From Thermomonospora echinospora (GTDB lineage Bacteria > Actinomycetota > Actinomycetes > Streptosporangiales > Streptosporangiaceae), in the NCBI RefSeq assembly GCF_900108175.1, contig NZ_FNVO01000002.1:1051-65050 (forward strand): a stretch of 64,000 nt of DNA, given 5' to 3'. This document shows positions 7,304 to 15,446 of the stretch, one piece after another (the first letter of the stretch is position 1; the number at the start of each line of letters is the position of its first letter). The position numbers and the translations under genes were made by a program. The notes under the pieces are model-generated. The model saw nothing but the letters and a program-made list of their open reading frames with translations. It had not been told where the DNA came from and did no database searches.

Positions 7304-9346
7304 TCAAAGGTGCTTGGGGTGTTTGGTCGGTGGCCGGTTTGGACGGCTGGTGGTGTTGCCCTGGGTGGCTGGCCGTGTGGGGGCCAGCGGGGATAACGGG
7401 AAGTCGTCGGCGGCCAGGTGGCGGGCGTCGGCAGGGGCGACGGTCTCGGTGAGTGCTTCGGTGACGATGGCGGGGTCGGTGCCGAGGGCGCGGGCCATGC
7501 GCACCACCTGGTGGGCGACTTGGCGGGGTGGCAGCTGGGCAACGAGGGGTGCGGCGGCTCGTATGGCCGCGATCCGGTCTTCGTGGGCTTGTAAGGAGTG
7601 GCCTGCTCGTCTCACAGCGGCGTCGATGGCGATGTCCGCCAGCGGGGTGGTGCGTTGCAGGGCTTCGTGGAGGGCGGCTGGTCCCTGGTGGCGGAGGATG
7701 TCGGCGGGGTCTTGACCGCCGGGGAGGATGGCGGCCTCGACGGGACCGGTGACCTGGGAGAGCACGCTCCAGGCCCGTTCGGTGGCGGCTCGTCCGGCGG
7801 GGTCGCCGTCGAGGGCGATGATCAGGCCGGAGTTGCTCAGGTCGGCGATGCGGTCGAGGGCGTGGAGCTGAGCGGTGGTGAGCGCGGTTCCTGAGGGTGC
7901 TACGGCGGCGTAGTGCTGGGGGGCGGCGGTGTTGACGGCCATGGCGTCCAGGGGGCCTTCGACCAGGACGGGTCGGGCGCCTGTGACCATGCGGTTGCGG
8001 ATCTCGTGCAGGCCGAAGAGCAGCTCGCCTTTGCGGAAGATCGGGCTTTCGGGGCTGTTGAGGTACTTCGGTCCCTCGGCACCGTCCGGTAGTCGGCCGA
8101 TGAAGCCGGCGATGGTTCCGTCCGGTCGGCGGATCGGCAACATGGCGCGATCGCGGAAGGTGTCGTAGAGCCGTCCGCTGCGTGCGCGGCGGGCCAAGCC
8201 GGAGGTCAGGATGGCCTCGTCGGTGTGGCTGAGGTGGCGTAGGTGGTCGGTCAGGACCCGCCAAGCCTTGGGGGCGTGGCCGATCCCCCACTGCTGCTGG
8301 GTGTCTTCATCGAAGCCGCGATCGTTCAGGTAGGTGGGGACCCAGCTGTTGCTTCGCAGGGACGTGAACAGATGGTGTGCGGCGCGGTGGATTTCCTCGA
8401 GTTCGTCCAGGCTGGCAGGGATGGCCGGTACGAGTCCCCTGGTGGGCTTGCGCTGATCGGCCGTCCTCGGCGGTTGAGGCTGAGGGGCGTGGGGCAGCGG
8501 TAATGCGTCGGCCTTCGGGTCGTTGTCGTCCTGCTGGGCGGCGGGCGGTGGTAGGGCGCTGAGGTGCCTTTGAAGTCGGGCATCGGCGCGCAGCACCCGG
8601 TCTGCGAGCGCTCGGACGGCGGCCAGCGGGTTGGCCCGCGGGTCGGTGCCTGCCCAGCGTGTGACCGCGGGGAAAGTCAGACCCATCGGGTTCATGCCGA
8701 GGCGGACGAGGAGGAGGTAGGCGATGGAGTCGGCCTCGACGCGCTGGGCGCCGTGGCAGCTCCAGCGTTCGTCGCCCGCTTGGTCGATGCGTCCAGCGTG
8801 GAGGTAGACGTGCCCGAGTTGGTGGGCGAGCGCGGTCACCGCGTCCTGCTCGTTCGGTGCAGGTGCGATTTGGATCAGGCGGCCGGGTGGGCCGGTGTAG
8901 GTCCACCGTCCGGCTCGGTCGATCTGGAAGCCTTGGTCGGCGGCGAGTCGGTGGAGGCGGTCCCATGCCTCGGCAGGTGAGAACGTCCGCGTACCGGTTG
9001 GCGGCGGGCCGGTGGTCTGGGAGGCGTCGAATACCGAACGTGGGGTGCCGCGCGGGGAGATGATCCGGATGCCGGTCGCGCCCTGCTTGACCTGCCTTCC
9101 TTGGGCCTGCCACTGCCGATAGGAGCGGGCGTCGGTGGCGGTCGGCATCTGGGCGTTGATCAAGAGAGTGTTGGTGAAGCCGTGGCGTCCGTGCCGGGCC
9201 GCCAGCTCCAGCCACCATGTCCAGGGTGATCGGCCCGAGTACAGGCGGGTGGTCTCCTGCTGAGCAATGCCGTGTAACACGGTCAGCTGGCGCTCGCGTT
9301 CCTGAGCGCGGCGCGCTTCTTCCTGGGGAGATGATGTTTCGGGCAT
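7304..9346 (-). CDS. ArdC-like ssDNA-binding / Toprim primase fusion protein
   Basis: 680 aa. Residues about 15-100 resemble the ArdC N-terminal ssDNA-binding domain (LYSGRSPWTWW, SYRQWQAQGRQVKQGATGIR). Residues about 165-225 look like the linked metallopeptidase fold, but the expected HExxH reads HQLGH (175-179), so the catalytic Glu is replaced. From about 315 the protein is primase-like: an N-terminal catalytic-core-like segment (WGIGHAP, GRLYDTFRDRAMLPIR) and a Toprim domain with EGPLDA (463-468) and DGDPAG (513-518). No DnaG-type zinc finger is seen. It resembles plasmid TraC-type primases that coat and prime transferred ssDNA. It is third in a five-gene operon. Confidence 0.85.
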   Translation of the reverse strand: MPETSSPQEEARRAQERERQLTVLHGIAQQETTRLYSGRSPWTWWLELAARHGRHGFTNTLLINAQMPTATDARSYRQWQAQGRQVKQGATGIRIISPRGTPRSVFDASQTTGPPPTGTRTFSPAEAWDRLHRLAADQGFQIDRAGRWTYTGPPGRLIQIAPAPNEQDAVTALAHQLGHVYLHAGRIDQAGDERWSCHGAQRVEADSIAYLLLVRLGMNPMGLTFPAVTRWAGTDPRANPLAAVRALADRVLRADARLQRHLSALPPPAAQQDDNDPKADALPLPHAPQPQPPRTADQRKPTRGLVPAIPASLDELEEIHRAAHHLFTSLRSNSWVPTYLNDRGFDEDTQQQWGIGHAPKAWRVLTDHLRHLSHTDEAILTSGLARRARSGRLYDTFRDRAMLPIRRPDGTIAGFIGRLPDGAEGPKYLNSPESPIFRKGELLFGLHEIRNRMVTGARPVLVEGPLDAMAVNTAAPQHYAAVAPSGTALTTAQLHALDRIADLSNSGLIIALDGDPAGRAATERAWSVLSQVTGPVEAAILPGGQDPADILRHQGPAALHEALQRTTPLADIAIDAAVRRAGHSLQAHEDRIAAIRAAAPLVAQLPPRQVAHQVVRMARALGTDPAIVTEALTETVAPADARHLAADDFPLSPLAPTRPATQGNTTSRPNRPPTKHPKHL

Positions 9347-9404
9347 GCTCAGCCCTCACCAGTGGCGGGACGAGGCCGCCGGGCTCGGGGGTCGCTTGAA
9401 GCGG

Positions 9405-10427
9405 TCATGGTGTCCGGTCCTCACGGTCTTCTGGGTGCGTTCCGGCTTCGCCTCCGGCGGCGGCACGAAGCTCTATGAGCCGCTCGTTGGAGATGGTGAA
9501 GCCGAGGGCTCGTAGCCGGCGTCCGAGGTTGGCGCGGCTTGGCCGTACGCCTTGGCGGTTCGCCTCGGCGATGAGCCGGCGAGTGACTGCGAGCAGTTCC
9601 TCGTCGAAGCCGCCGGTTCGTTCGTCCGTCTGCTCGTCCTGCGCCGGTTCAGGGTCTGCCGGGGTGTCACCGGATGGTTCATGCAGAGAGGGCCCGAGAA
9701 CGGCACGGCAGGTTGGTTCCGCGGGCAGTCGGCGCAGCGCGATACGGGCCGCGAGCGGTGCCCGCCATCGCCATGCCCATCGCCCGTGCTGCTGCTGGAG
9801 CCGGGAGATGGCGAGTTGGTGCTGGTATTCCAGGTCGAGGGCCTGGTGGTAGGCGGTGATGTTCCACAGGACCATTCGCCGCCACAGCAGCCCGGTGGAC
9901 AGCGGTGCCAGCAACCAGCGCGCGGTCGGGATGCGTTCGATGCGGGTGCCGGTGGTCAGTCCCACCCACTGGCGGATCAGGTGCCGTACGCCTTCGACGA
10001 CCGTGACGAACAGGACCGGCATCGCCGCGTGCATGACGACCCCGGCGGTGTCCCCGCCCGCGGCCAGGACGTTGACCGTCACGGTGCCGGCGATGAACGT
10101 CCAGGCGACCCAGCGCAGCACCGGCCAGGGCAGCGCCAGGTACTCCATCAGCAGGTCCCAGGCCAGCAGGATGAAGATGCCCACGTCCATGCCGACCGGC
10201 ACGATCCACGCCAGCCCCCCGAACCACGGCTCGGCCATGTCCCGCACCGTGGTGAACGAGCCGACCCCGCCCAGCACCGCCAACGCCAGAATCAACGGTG
10301 TGAGGACGGCGACCACGATTTTTATGGCCGGTCCGTGCGCCGTCCTGGTGGTGCGAGAGGCGAACCGTCCTAAGATCACCTGCCCGCCTTCGGCGGTGGG
10401 CGGGCCAGGGTTGTCGCTTCGGTTCAC
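9405..10427 (-). CDS. DUF2637-type conjugative-element membrane protein
   Basis: About 340 aa. Four hydrophobic segments in the first half (VVAVLTPLILALAVLGG; GLAWIVPVGMDVGIFILLAW; VAWTFIAGTVTVNVLAAGG; VVMHAAMPVLFVTVVEG) are followed by a charged cytoplasmic tail. This is the DUF2637 layout found near SpdB/Tra genes in Streptomyces plasmids and integrative elements. The tail ends in a helix-turn-helix-like segment (RPSRANLGRRLRALGFTISN). The GTG at 10427 is preferred because GGAG sits 6 bases upstream and it overlaps the previous stop (GTGA); an ATG at 10433 is the alternative. Role in intercellular spread is inferred from context. Confidence 0.75.
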   Translation of the reverse strand: MNRSDNPGPPTAEGGQVILGRFASRTTRTAHGPAIKIVVAVLTPLILALAVLGGVGSFTTVRDMAEPWFGGLAWIVPVGMDVGIFILLAWDLLMEYLALPWPVLRWVAWTFIAGTVTVNVLAAGGDTAGVVMHAAMPVLFVTVVEGVRHLIRQWVGLTTGTRIERIPTARWLLAPLSTGLLWRRMVLWNITAYHQALDLEYQHQLAISRLQQQHGRWAWRWRAPLAARIALRRLPAEPTCRAVLGPSLHEPSGDTPADPEPAQDEQTDERTGGFDEELLAVTRRLIAEANRQGVRPSRANLGRRLRALGFTISNERLIELRAAAGGEAGTHPEDREDRTP

Positions 10428-10726
10428 CGGCATCTCCGTTCGAGCATCCACAGCAGGAGCCGGGCCACCTGCCGTGCGTCTTCGGTACGGCCGAGCAGCC
10501 GGCCGTGGGCGGTCACGTAGGCGTAGGCGCCTTCGGCCCCGGCGCACAGCACCGTCTCCGACCAGCCGGTCGTGGTGCGGAGCTTGAGCTTCCAGCGACC
10601 GTTGCGCGACTTGCGGACGCGGACCCGGATCCCCAGCCGGGTCAGCTCCCAGTGCAGCCGCAGTAGGCAGATCTGACGTTCTTCCAGCTCAGTTCGTATA
10701 CGTGCGTTCAACGGCCGCATCGTCAT
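10424..10726 (-). CDS. Small hypothetical protein, first gene of the maintenance operon
   Basis: 100 aa, strongly basic (RTELEERQICLLRLHWELTRLGIRVRVRKSRNGRWKLKLR), followed by a short mixed alpha/beta segment. No family recognised. Two ATG codons lie at 10726 and 10720; GGGGG upstream favours the second. Its stop overlaps the GTG of the DUF2637 gene. It stands first in the operon opposite the divergent XRE regulator, so it could be a DNA-binding or regulatory protein, but the sequence does not show this. Confidence 0.55.
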   Translation of the reverse strand: MTMRPLNARIRTELEERQICLLRLHWELTRLGIRVRVRKSRNGRWKLKLRTTTGWSETVLCAGAEGAYAYVTAHGRLLGRTEDARQVARLLLWMLERRCR

Positions 10727-10864
10727 CCCCCGTGTCGTCAGCTGACGGACCCCCGCCTGTCAACTAAAGTCTTCAGAGCGAAGGTGAGTCATCTATTGGC
10801 GTCTGTCAACCTAGAGCTATGGAGTGTTGGCAACTTGACTGAAGTAAACAGCTCAGGAGAGGCC
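10727..10864. promoter_or_regulatory. Divergent promoter region with a direct repeat CTGTCAAC
   Basis: Intergenic region between the minus-strand maintenance operon and the plus-strand XRE regulator. CTGTCAAC occurs twice (10757-10764 and 10803-10810), each followed by a similar TA-rich octet. Read on the minus strand each copy contains TTGACA, a -35 consensus; the one at 10757 has TGACGA 17 bases on. The repeats are therefore both possible -35 boxes and possible operators for the adjacent regulator. This is inference from layout only. Confidence 0.45.
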
Positions 10865-11344
10865 GTGTCGCAGGAGCAGACCCATGCCATTCGTGACATA
10901 GCGCCCTCGGCGAGCCTGGCCACCAAGGTCGAGTGGCTGATCGCCAACATGTGGCCGGCCGACGCCCCGCCGCCCCGGAACAATGTGGAGACCGCCGCGG
11001 CCATCGCCGCCGCCACCGGCGAGGACATCTCCTCCACCACCGTGTGGAAGCTGCGCACCGGCCGCCAGGACAACCCGCAGCTTCGGACCCTGACCGCCCT
11101 GGCCACCTTCTTCTCCGTTCCGCTCGGCTACTTCGGCTTCGCGGCCGAAAGCCGTCCCATGGAGGACGATCTGTCCTTCAAGGCCCTTCGCCGCAAACTG
11201 GACGACGGCACCATCCGTCCTGAGGTCCTGCGCGCCTTCATCGATCTGCCCGCCGACATCCGCTGGCTCGTGGACGAGATGATCGTTTCTGCTGCGGACG
11301 CCGCCCGTAGCAAGGAGCGGCAGGCGGCGCCCCGTAGCCAGTGA
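10865..11344 (+). CDS. XRE-family transcriptional regulator
   Basis: 159 aa. The helix-turn-helix domain spans about residues 15-85 (TKVEWLIANMWPADAPPPR...GEDISSTTVWKLRTGRQDNPQLRTLTALATFF) and matches a common actinobacterial group of cro/C1-type repressors. The C-terminal helical part is of unknown role. The GTG at 10865 is preferred because GGAGAGG lies 4-10 bases upstream; an upstream GTG at 10784 has no comparable site. It faces away from the maintenance operon across a repeat-bearing promoter region and is the likely element repressor. Confidence 0.82.
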   Translation: MSQEQTHAIRDIAPSASLATKVEWLIANMWPADAPPPRNNVETAAAIAAATGEDISSTTVWKLRTGRQDNPQLRTLTALATFFSVPLGYFGFAAESRPMEDDLSFKALRRKLDDGTIRPEVLRAFIDLPADIRWLVDEMIVSAADAARSKERQAAPRSQ

Positions 11345-11470
11345 CGCGCCGCGTGCCTGGTCCGGCACGACGGCCGTCATCGCTGCTGCGTTTTCTCCGC
11401 CGGCTGCCGCTCCCCGAAGAGCCGCGTCCCGTTGCCGGTCAACCACTCCCCATGTCAGCGGCTGCGTGTC
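11345..11470. other. Convergent intergenic region
   Basis: 126 bases between the ends of the XRE gene and the minus-strand gene at 11471. I see no hairpin with a T-run and no coding sequence. Confidence 0.4.
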
Positions 11471-12985
11471 TCACCTGGCTCGGCTGTTGCTTTTCGGCCG
11501 CGCCACCGGCGACGAGGGCGAGGCGGCCTGTTGAGCGAGCGTGTGCAGGGCCTGCGTGGTCAGGCTCGGGAAGGACTGCGCGGCGAGAGCCGCCGGTGAC
11601 TCGTGGCTGTTGGGTGCGTTGGCACGGCGGATGATGAGGGCCGCCTCAGCAGCGGTTTCGGATCCTTTCGGAGTGAGTTCCAGCACGGTGTTCCCGAGGT
11701 GGATCACGGCTTCCTTCCCGTGCTGGAGGACGCCCTCATATCTGGTGAGGAACTGCCGTGCCACGGCAGGTGGACGCCGACGCCCGTCGGGCGCCGCCAG
11801 CCCCCGGCGCGTGAGGGTGATCCTCGCGACGTCGTTCACAGCGGCGTTGTGCGCTGCGGCCATGACATTGCATGCCTCGATCGAATTGAGCACGGCCAGG
11901 CCGATGCGAGCGGCGTGTCCGGCGTCCGGGGCGAGTTGTTCCGGCGGGACGACCTGCGTGGTCCCACGTGGTCCGGGTGTCCAGGCGGGATCGGCGTAGA
12001 TGAGGCGACCGAGGCGGATGAGCAGGTCGCTGGCGTCGACCGCGGCCGGAACGGTCGCCGGGTTGCTGGGCATGCCCGTGAGCGACCGCCAGTTCTGGGC
12101 GAGGGTCTGCCATCTCATCCCGATGAGCCTCGTACGGCGGGCCGCCTCCAGAAGCGGGGCGGCCAGTTCCTCCTCTCCGGTTTCGCGGAACCGATACGCC
12201 ATGACGCTGGTTATCCGGCTCCCGATCTGGCAGGCGATGGCCGCGGCGGTCGCCAGGTAACGCCAGGTCGCGATGCTCCCCTGGGGGTCCATGTTCCGCA
12301 GCCTCTGGGCACTGGTGCTGATCCCCTCCAGGAGCCGGGCGGTGCTCTCTCCTGGGACGGGCGGGATGCGTTCCATGGCCCGCCGTAGCGTGACCGCTTC
12401 CACCGGCGACGCCCTTCCCGATGCGGGCGTAGGCCCGGAGTCGGCCGCTCGGATCAGCGGATCCGCGGCCTTTGCCGCCTCTGGGGTGCTGCGCCGGGTG
12501 AGGTGGCCTGCCGCTTCGGCGTACCTGCCCAGTTTGTGCAGCAGAGAGCCCAGTACGTCACCGGCAGTGATCGTCATGGCGTTGGCGCTCGGAGAATGCA
12601 GCCCGCCGCCGGACGTTCTCGTGAAGTGGGAGTTGAGGAGGTCGAGGCCGCAGCCGAGCGTGTCGGAGGCGGCTCGTAAGGTCCATGCGAGGTCCGGGCC
12701 GCTGGGGTCGGCCCGTCCTGGGGTGCCGAGGACGTTGCGGGCTTGGTGGATGTTGCGGCTGAACCGGCGGGCGGCCTCTCGTACGGCCTCATCGCCGTTG
12801 GGCTGCAGGCCGAAGCCGTCGGCGATGTTGTCGCCGTAGCGGGCGAGCACGGCGGTGAGGCGGGCGAGTTCGATGATCGTGCCGGGGTGCTGGGCCTGCA
12901 CGTCGATGTCGGGGCGGTTGAGTGTGCTGGCCGCCTGGGCGAGGTGGCCGTCCGCTGCCGAAAGCAGTTCTCCGAAAGTTGCCAT
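11471..12985 (-). CDS. Hypothetical all-helical protein of the conjugative element
   Basis: 504 aa, Ala/Arg/Leu-rich and apparently all helical, without signal peptide or membrane segment. The repeated pattern of amphipathic helices (ARLTAVLARYGDNIADGFG; LRRAMERIPPVPGESTARLLEG; LLIRLGRLIYADPAW) suggests a helical-repeat scaffold. The ATG at 12985 has GAGGTGA six bases upstream and starts 6 bp after the previous gene. It is last in the minus-strand transfer cluster. No function is assignable by eye. Confidence 0.65.
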   Translation of the reverse strand: MATFGELLSAADGHLAQAASTLNRPDIDVQAQHPGTIIELARLTAVLARYGDNIADGFGLQPNGDEAVREAARRFSRNIHQARNVLGTPGRADPSGPDLAWTLRAASDTLGCGLDLLNSHFTRTSGGGLHSPSANAMTITAGDVLGSLLHKLGRYAEAAGHLTRRSTPEAAKAADPLIRAADSGPTPASGRASPVEAVTLRRAMERIPPVPGESTARLLEGISTSAQRLRNMDPQGSIATWRYLATAAAIACQIGSRITSVMAYRFRETGEEELAAPLLEAARRTRLIGMRWQTLAQNWRSLTGMPSNPATVPAAVDASDLLIRLGRLIYADPAWTPGPRGTTQVVPPEQLAPDAGHAARIGLAVLNSIEACNVMAAAHNAAVNDVARITLTRRGLAAPDGRRRPPAVARQFLTRYEGVLQHGKEAVIHLGNTVLELTPKGSETAAEAALIIRRANAPNSHESPAALAAQSFPSLTTQALHTLAQQAASPSSPVARPKSNSRAR

Positions 12986-12991
12986 CGGCGG

Positions 12992-13372
12992 TCACCTCAG
13001 GCTCTCGTGGAGACGTCCGGCGAACATGGCGGCGCTCAGACAGGCGTGCCTGTCCGCCGAGTCGGTGGCCTTCGCGGATGCGGTGATGAGCGTGCGGTGG
13101 ATCTCTGTGGTGAGGTCTGCGAGGGACTCGGCGGTGGCATGGGTGTCCGTGAGCTCGGCCGGTGGCGGCATGAAGCCGGCCAACGAGGGCGCCGATCCCA
13201 GGGCGTCACGGGCTTCGGCGGCCTCGGCCTGCGGGAAGCCCCACATGATGAACCCGTCCGGGGTGCTGTCCGCCAGCGTGCCGATGGTCTGCTCGATCTG
13301 GACGAGCCGGCCGTACAGGTCGCGCAGCAGGTCGGTGAACTCCGGCTCCGGGGATGTGGTGTGGGCGGTCAT
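12992..13372 (-). CDS. Hypothetical small helical protein of the conjugative element
   Basis: 126 aa, acidic and predicted helical (FTDLLRDLYGRLVQIEQTIG; LADLTTEIHRTLITASAKA), with the ending ACLSAAMFAGRLHESLR. The ATG at 13372 has GGCAGGA upstream; the frame open further upstream is a shadow. It is tightly followed by the 504 aa gene. No family recognised; a structural partner of the neighbouring helical proteins is possible. Confidence 0.55.
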   Translation of the reverse strand: MTAHTTSPEPEFTDLLRDLYGRLVQIEQTIGTLADSTPDGFIMWGFPQAEAAEARDALGSAPSLAGFMPPPAELTDTHATAESLADLTTEIHRTLITASAKATDSADRHACLSAAMFAGRLHESLR

Positions 13373-13422
13373 GTATGTCCTGCCTTCTTCGGTATGGACT
13401 GGCCGTTTGTCGGCTCGGCGGG

Positions 13423-13887
13423 TCAGTGCGGACGAGGGCGTACGGCCTCGGAGGCGGCTTCCGCCGTGCTTGGGATTCCTCGCTGGAGGAGGCAGGTGCG
13501 GATCGCCGCGACCGTGCAAGCTCTGTGGTCGGCTACCTCGGTGGCCAGTGCGGACGCTTCAACCAGCGTCAGCACGACGCCCTCAGCGAGGACCGTCAGT
13601 TGCTCGACCACGGCCTGCTCGTCGGCCAGGGCCAGCGCGAAGGCTGGTGGTGGCGCATCGATGGGCCAGGGGAACGCGGGCGCCCATGTGAGGTCTCCGC
13701 GTGCCCGCACCGCCTGGCGTTGGACGTCCCGCCAAGTGGAGGAGCGATGCAGGAGGCCGAGGAACACCAGCTTCCGGGCGGCATATTCAATCACCTCCAG
13801 GCCCCGGTAGGCGGAGATGAGTCGTTGCGGTAATGACTGCTGGTAGCTCAGATCATCGATGACTTGCTGTATGTGCTGACTGGTCAT
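13423..13887 (-). CDS. Hypothetical helical protein of the conjugative element
   Basis: 154 aa. Reads MTSQHIQQVIDDLSYQQSLP, with a C-terminal helix resembling that of its neighbour (TEVADHRACTVAAIRTCLLQR against ADRHACLSAAMFAGRL). The two adjacent genes could therefore be distant paralogues, or alternative versions of one helical module. The ATG at 13887 has only a weak purine-rich upstream site (ACAGAAGA). No function assignable. Confidence 0.55.
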   Translation of the reverse strand: MTSQHIQQVIDDLSYQQSLPQRLISAYRGLEVIEYAARKLVFLGLLHRSSTWRDVQRQAVRARGDLTWAPAFPWPIDAPPPAFALALADEQAVVEQLTVLAEGVVLTLVEASALATEVADHRACTVAAIRTCLLQRGIPSTAEAASEAVRPRPH

Positions 13888-14114
13888 TCTTCTGTCCGAT
13901 CTGTTTGCTCCGAACGCTGAGTCCTCTTCAACTCGTGGCTCTAGGAGCGGCGGCGAGGAGCGGCACTGGCCCCAGGCGCTGGGTAGCCCGGGACACATAT
14001 CCGTTCCAGGGCAGCGAGGCCTGGATCATCGTTTCGACTAGGCGTAATAAAAGGTGAGAGAGTTCGCTTTTCCTGGGTGTCGTGTGCTGACGTCATCTCC
14101 AATATCAATCCGCG

Positions 14115-14180
14115 AGCCCTTCCACCTGGCTTGTGAGCCCCACAAAACCGATGCCGGGCCAACGGCCTTGCCGTGGAACC
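14115..14180 (-). repeat. Conserved intergenic motif, copy A
   Basis: On the plus strand it reads TTCCACCTGGCTTGTGAGCC, then GCCGGG and CCGTGGAA. The same succession occurs at 23213-23280, and its first part at 19544-19605. The core GGCTYGTGAGCC is a near-perfect palindrome. All copies lie within the minus-strand transfer cluster. Confidence 0.5.
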
Positions 14181-14299
14181 GGTCGGGTTCGCCGGACTGC
14201 AGCGCCGGTCTGGGGGCAAATCATCGGTCCGTTGGTCAGGCTGGACGGCAGGTCGAAAGAGCTCTGTGTTGATGGGAATGCCCCTTGCGGGTGCGGCCT

Positions 14300-14406
14300 G
14301 GGAGTGTCCAGCAGACGGTGATCCCGGCGGTTTCCCCGCGCCGGTGGCGGTTCACCGGGACGAACGCTCCGCCAGCAGGTAGGTCCCCCACCGGCTGGAC
14401 ACTCCC
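14300..14406. other. Long inverted repeat block: candidate structured RNA or oriT
   Basis: Perfect 13-bp arms GGGAGTGTCCAGC (14300-14312) and GCTGGACACTCCC (14394-14406) enclose 81 bases. Inside the arms a further CGGTG/CACCG pair extends the stem after a 3-base bulge. A perfect internal hairpin CCGGTG-GCGGTT-CACCGG lies at 14341-14358. It lies in a gene-free stretch of a conjugative cluster with no other visible transfer origin. Transfer origin, attenuator or trans-acting RNA are all possible; the sequence does not decide. Confidence 0.4.
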
Positions 14407-14492
14407 TGGCCTGCTGCCCCTGTCGCATGGCCGCCGTCCCGGAAGGACGTTGACGGCCACTGTGCAAGCTCAGGTGCCGCGCGTGTCGCGTG

Positions 14493-15263
14493 CTATGTCG
14501 GTGGGATGTTCCGTCTGCTGGTGTGCGGGTTGCTGGGAGAAGCGGGTTCTTGCTGGAGGGCGGGCGGTGTGGTCAGGTCCGGAGCCGAGGCGGGGAAGTC
14601 CTGGCGGGCCAGTTCGCTGGGGCGGGGCTGGTGGTGTGGTTGGTCGGGAGCGGGGTGCATGCCGGTGATGGCCTGCCGGGTACGGGTGAGGGAGCCGGCC
14701 AGTGAGCCGGTCACGCCTTCGGCGACTTTGAGGTAGAGGGTGGCCAGGTCGATGGCCTGCTTCGGGTCGTGATGGATGTCAGCCAGTTTGCCTGCGGCGT
14801 GCTCACGTTGCAGGTAACTGCTGATCTGGGGAAAAGCGTGCGCGAGGTCGCGGGCGGCTTGGGTGAGGCCGTCCAGGAGACGGCAGGCGGACTGGATGTC
14901 GGTGAGGCCGGTACGGGCGATGGATGTGGTCAGGCCGCGGACGGCGTCGGTGATGTCGTTGGTGAGCAGGTCGATGACCTCCGAGCCGGTGCCGGCGACT
15001 TGGGCTGCCTCGTCGGTCTGGTCGGGCAGGTCTCGGTGGGTTTGGCGGCGATGGGTGCGGTCGGCGCTTTCGACCAGCAGGCCGAAGTCGGTGGCCATCG
15101 CTTCGGCGTGGTGCATCAGGTCGACCAGCAGGTCGCGCAGCAGCACGGCCTGGCCGAGGCCGGTGTCGTCGCCCGGCCGGGTGTCGGGGTGGGCGCGGGA
15201 TCGGTAGGCGGACAGGGCGGCCGCAGTGGCGTCGATGCGGTCGGCGTTCGTGGAGTCGGGCAT
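14493..15263 (-). CDS. Hypothetical helical protein of the conjugative element
   Basis: 256 aa. Mostly helical (GLGQAVLLRDLLVDLMHHAEAM; DITDAVRGLTTSIARTGLTD), with a Pro/Ser-rich C-terminal tail containing ARQDFPASAPDLTT, which resembles tails of the neighbouring element proteins (AAQSFPSLTTQ at 11471-12985; AKDDFPYNIREA at 6322-7290). The ATG at 15263 has GGGAG eight bases upstream. No family recognised. The shared 'A-D/S-FP' tail motif may be a common interaction signal. Confidence 0.6.
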   Translation of the reverse strand: MPDSTNADRIDATAAALSAYRSRAHPDTRPGDDTGLGQAVLLRDLLVDLMHHAEAMATDFGLLVESADRTHRRQTHRDLPDQTDEAAQVAGTGSEVIDLLTNDITDAVRGLTTSIARTGLTDIQSACRLLDGLTQAARDLAHAFPQISSYLQREHAAGKLADIHHDPKQAIDLATLYLKVAEGVTGSLAGSLTRTRQAITGMHPAPDQPHHQPRPSELARQDFPASAPDLTTPPALQQEPASPSNPHTSRRNIPPT

Positions 15264-15446
15264 GCAGTTACTCCCACGGGACGGGTGCGGGTGATGCGCT
15301 GTGGTCTTCCGGCGGCTGGCGGATCGGGTGCCTGTCCGGCCGCCGTGGGCGCCGCTCGGTGATGGCGAGCTGATCGACGTGGATCGGCACACGGCGGTCG
15401 GAAACAGGTAGGGGCGGATAGTGGGATGGCCGGTTCTGGTGCGGCC

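Larger units (their letters stand above)
13888..14492. other. 605-bp intergenic region with structured and repeated DNA
   Basis: Long gene-poor stretch within the transfer cluster. It contains a small minus-strand frame (13941-14096, 51 codons) whose only purine-rich site touches the ATG, so I do not call it. It also holds the repeat copy at 14115-14180 and the inverted-repeat block at 14300-14406, listed separately. Confidence 0.5.

Noticed and set aside
13941-14096. 51-codon minus-strand frame in the structured intergenic region
   Set aside because: Its only purine-rich site touches the start codon and the sequence has no recognisable features.
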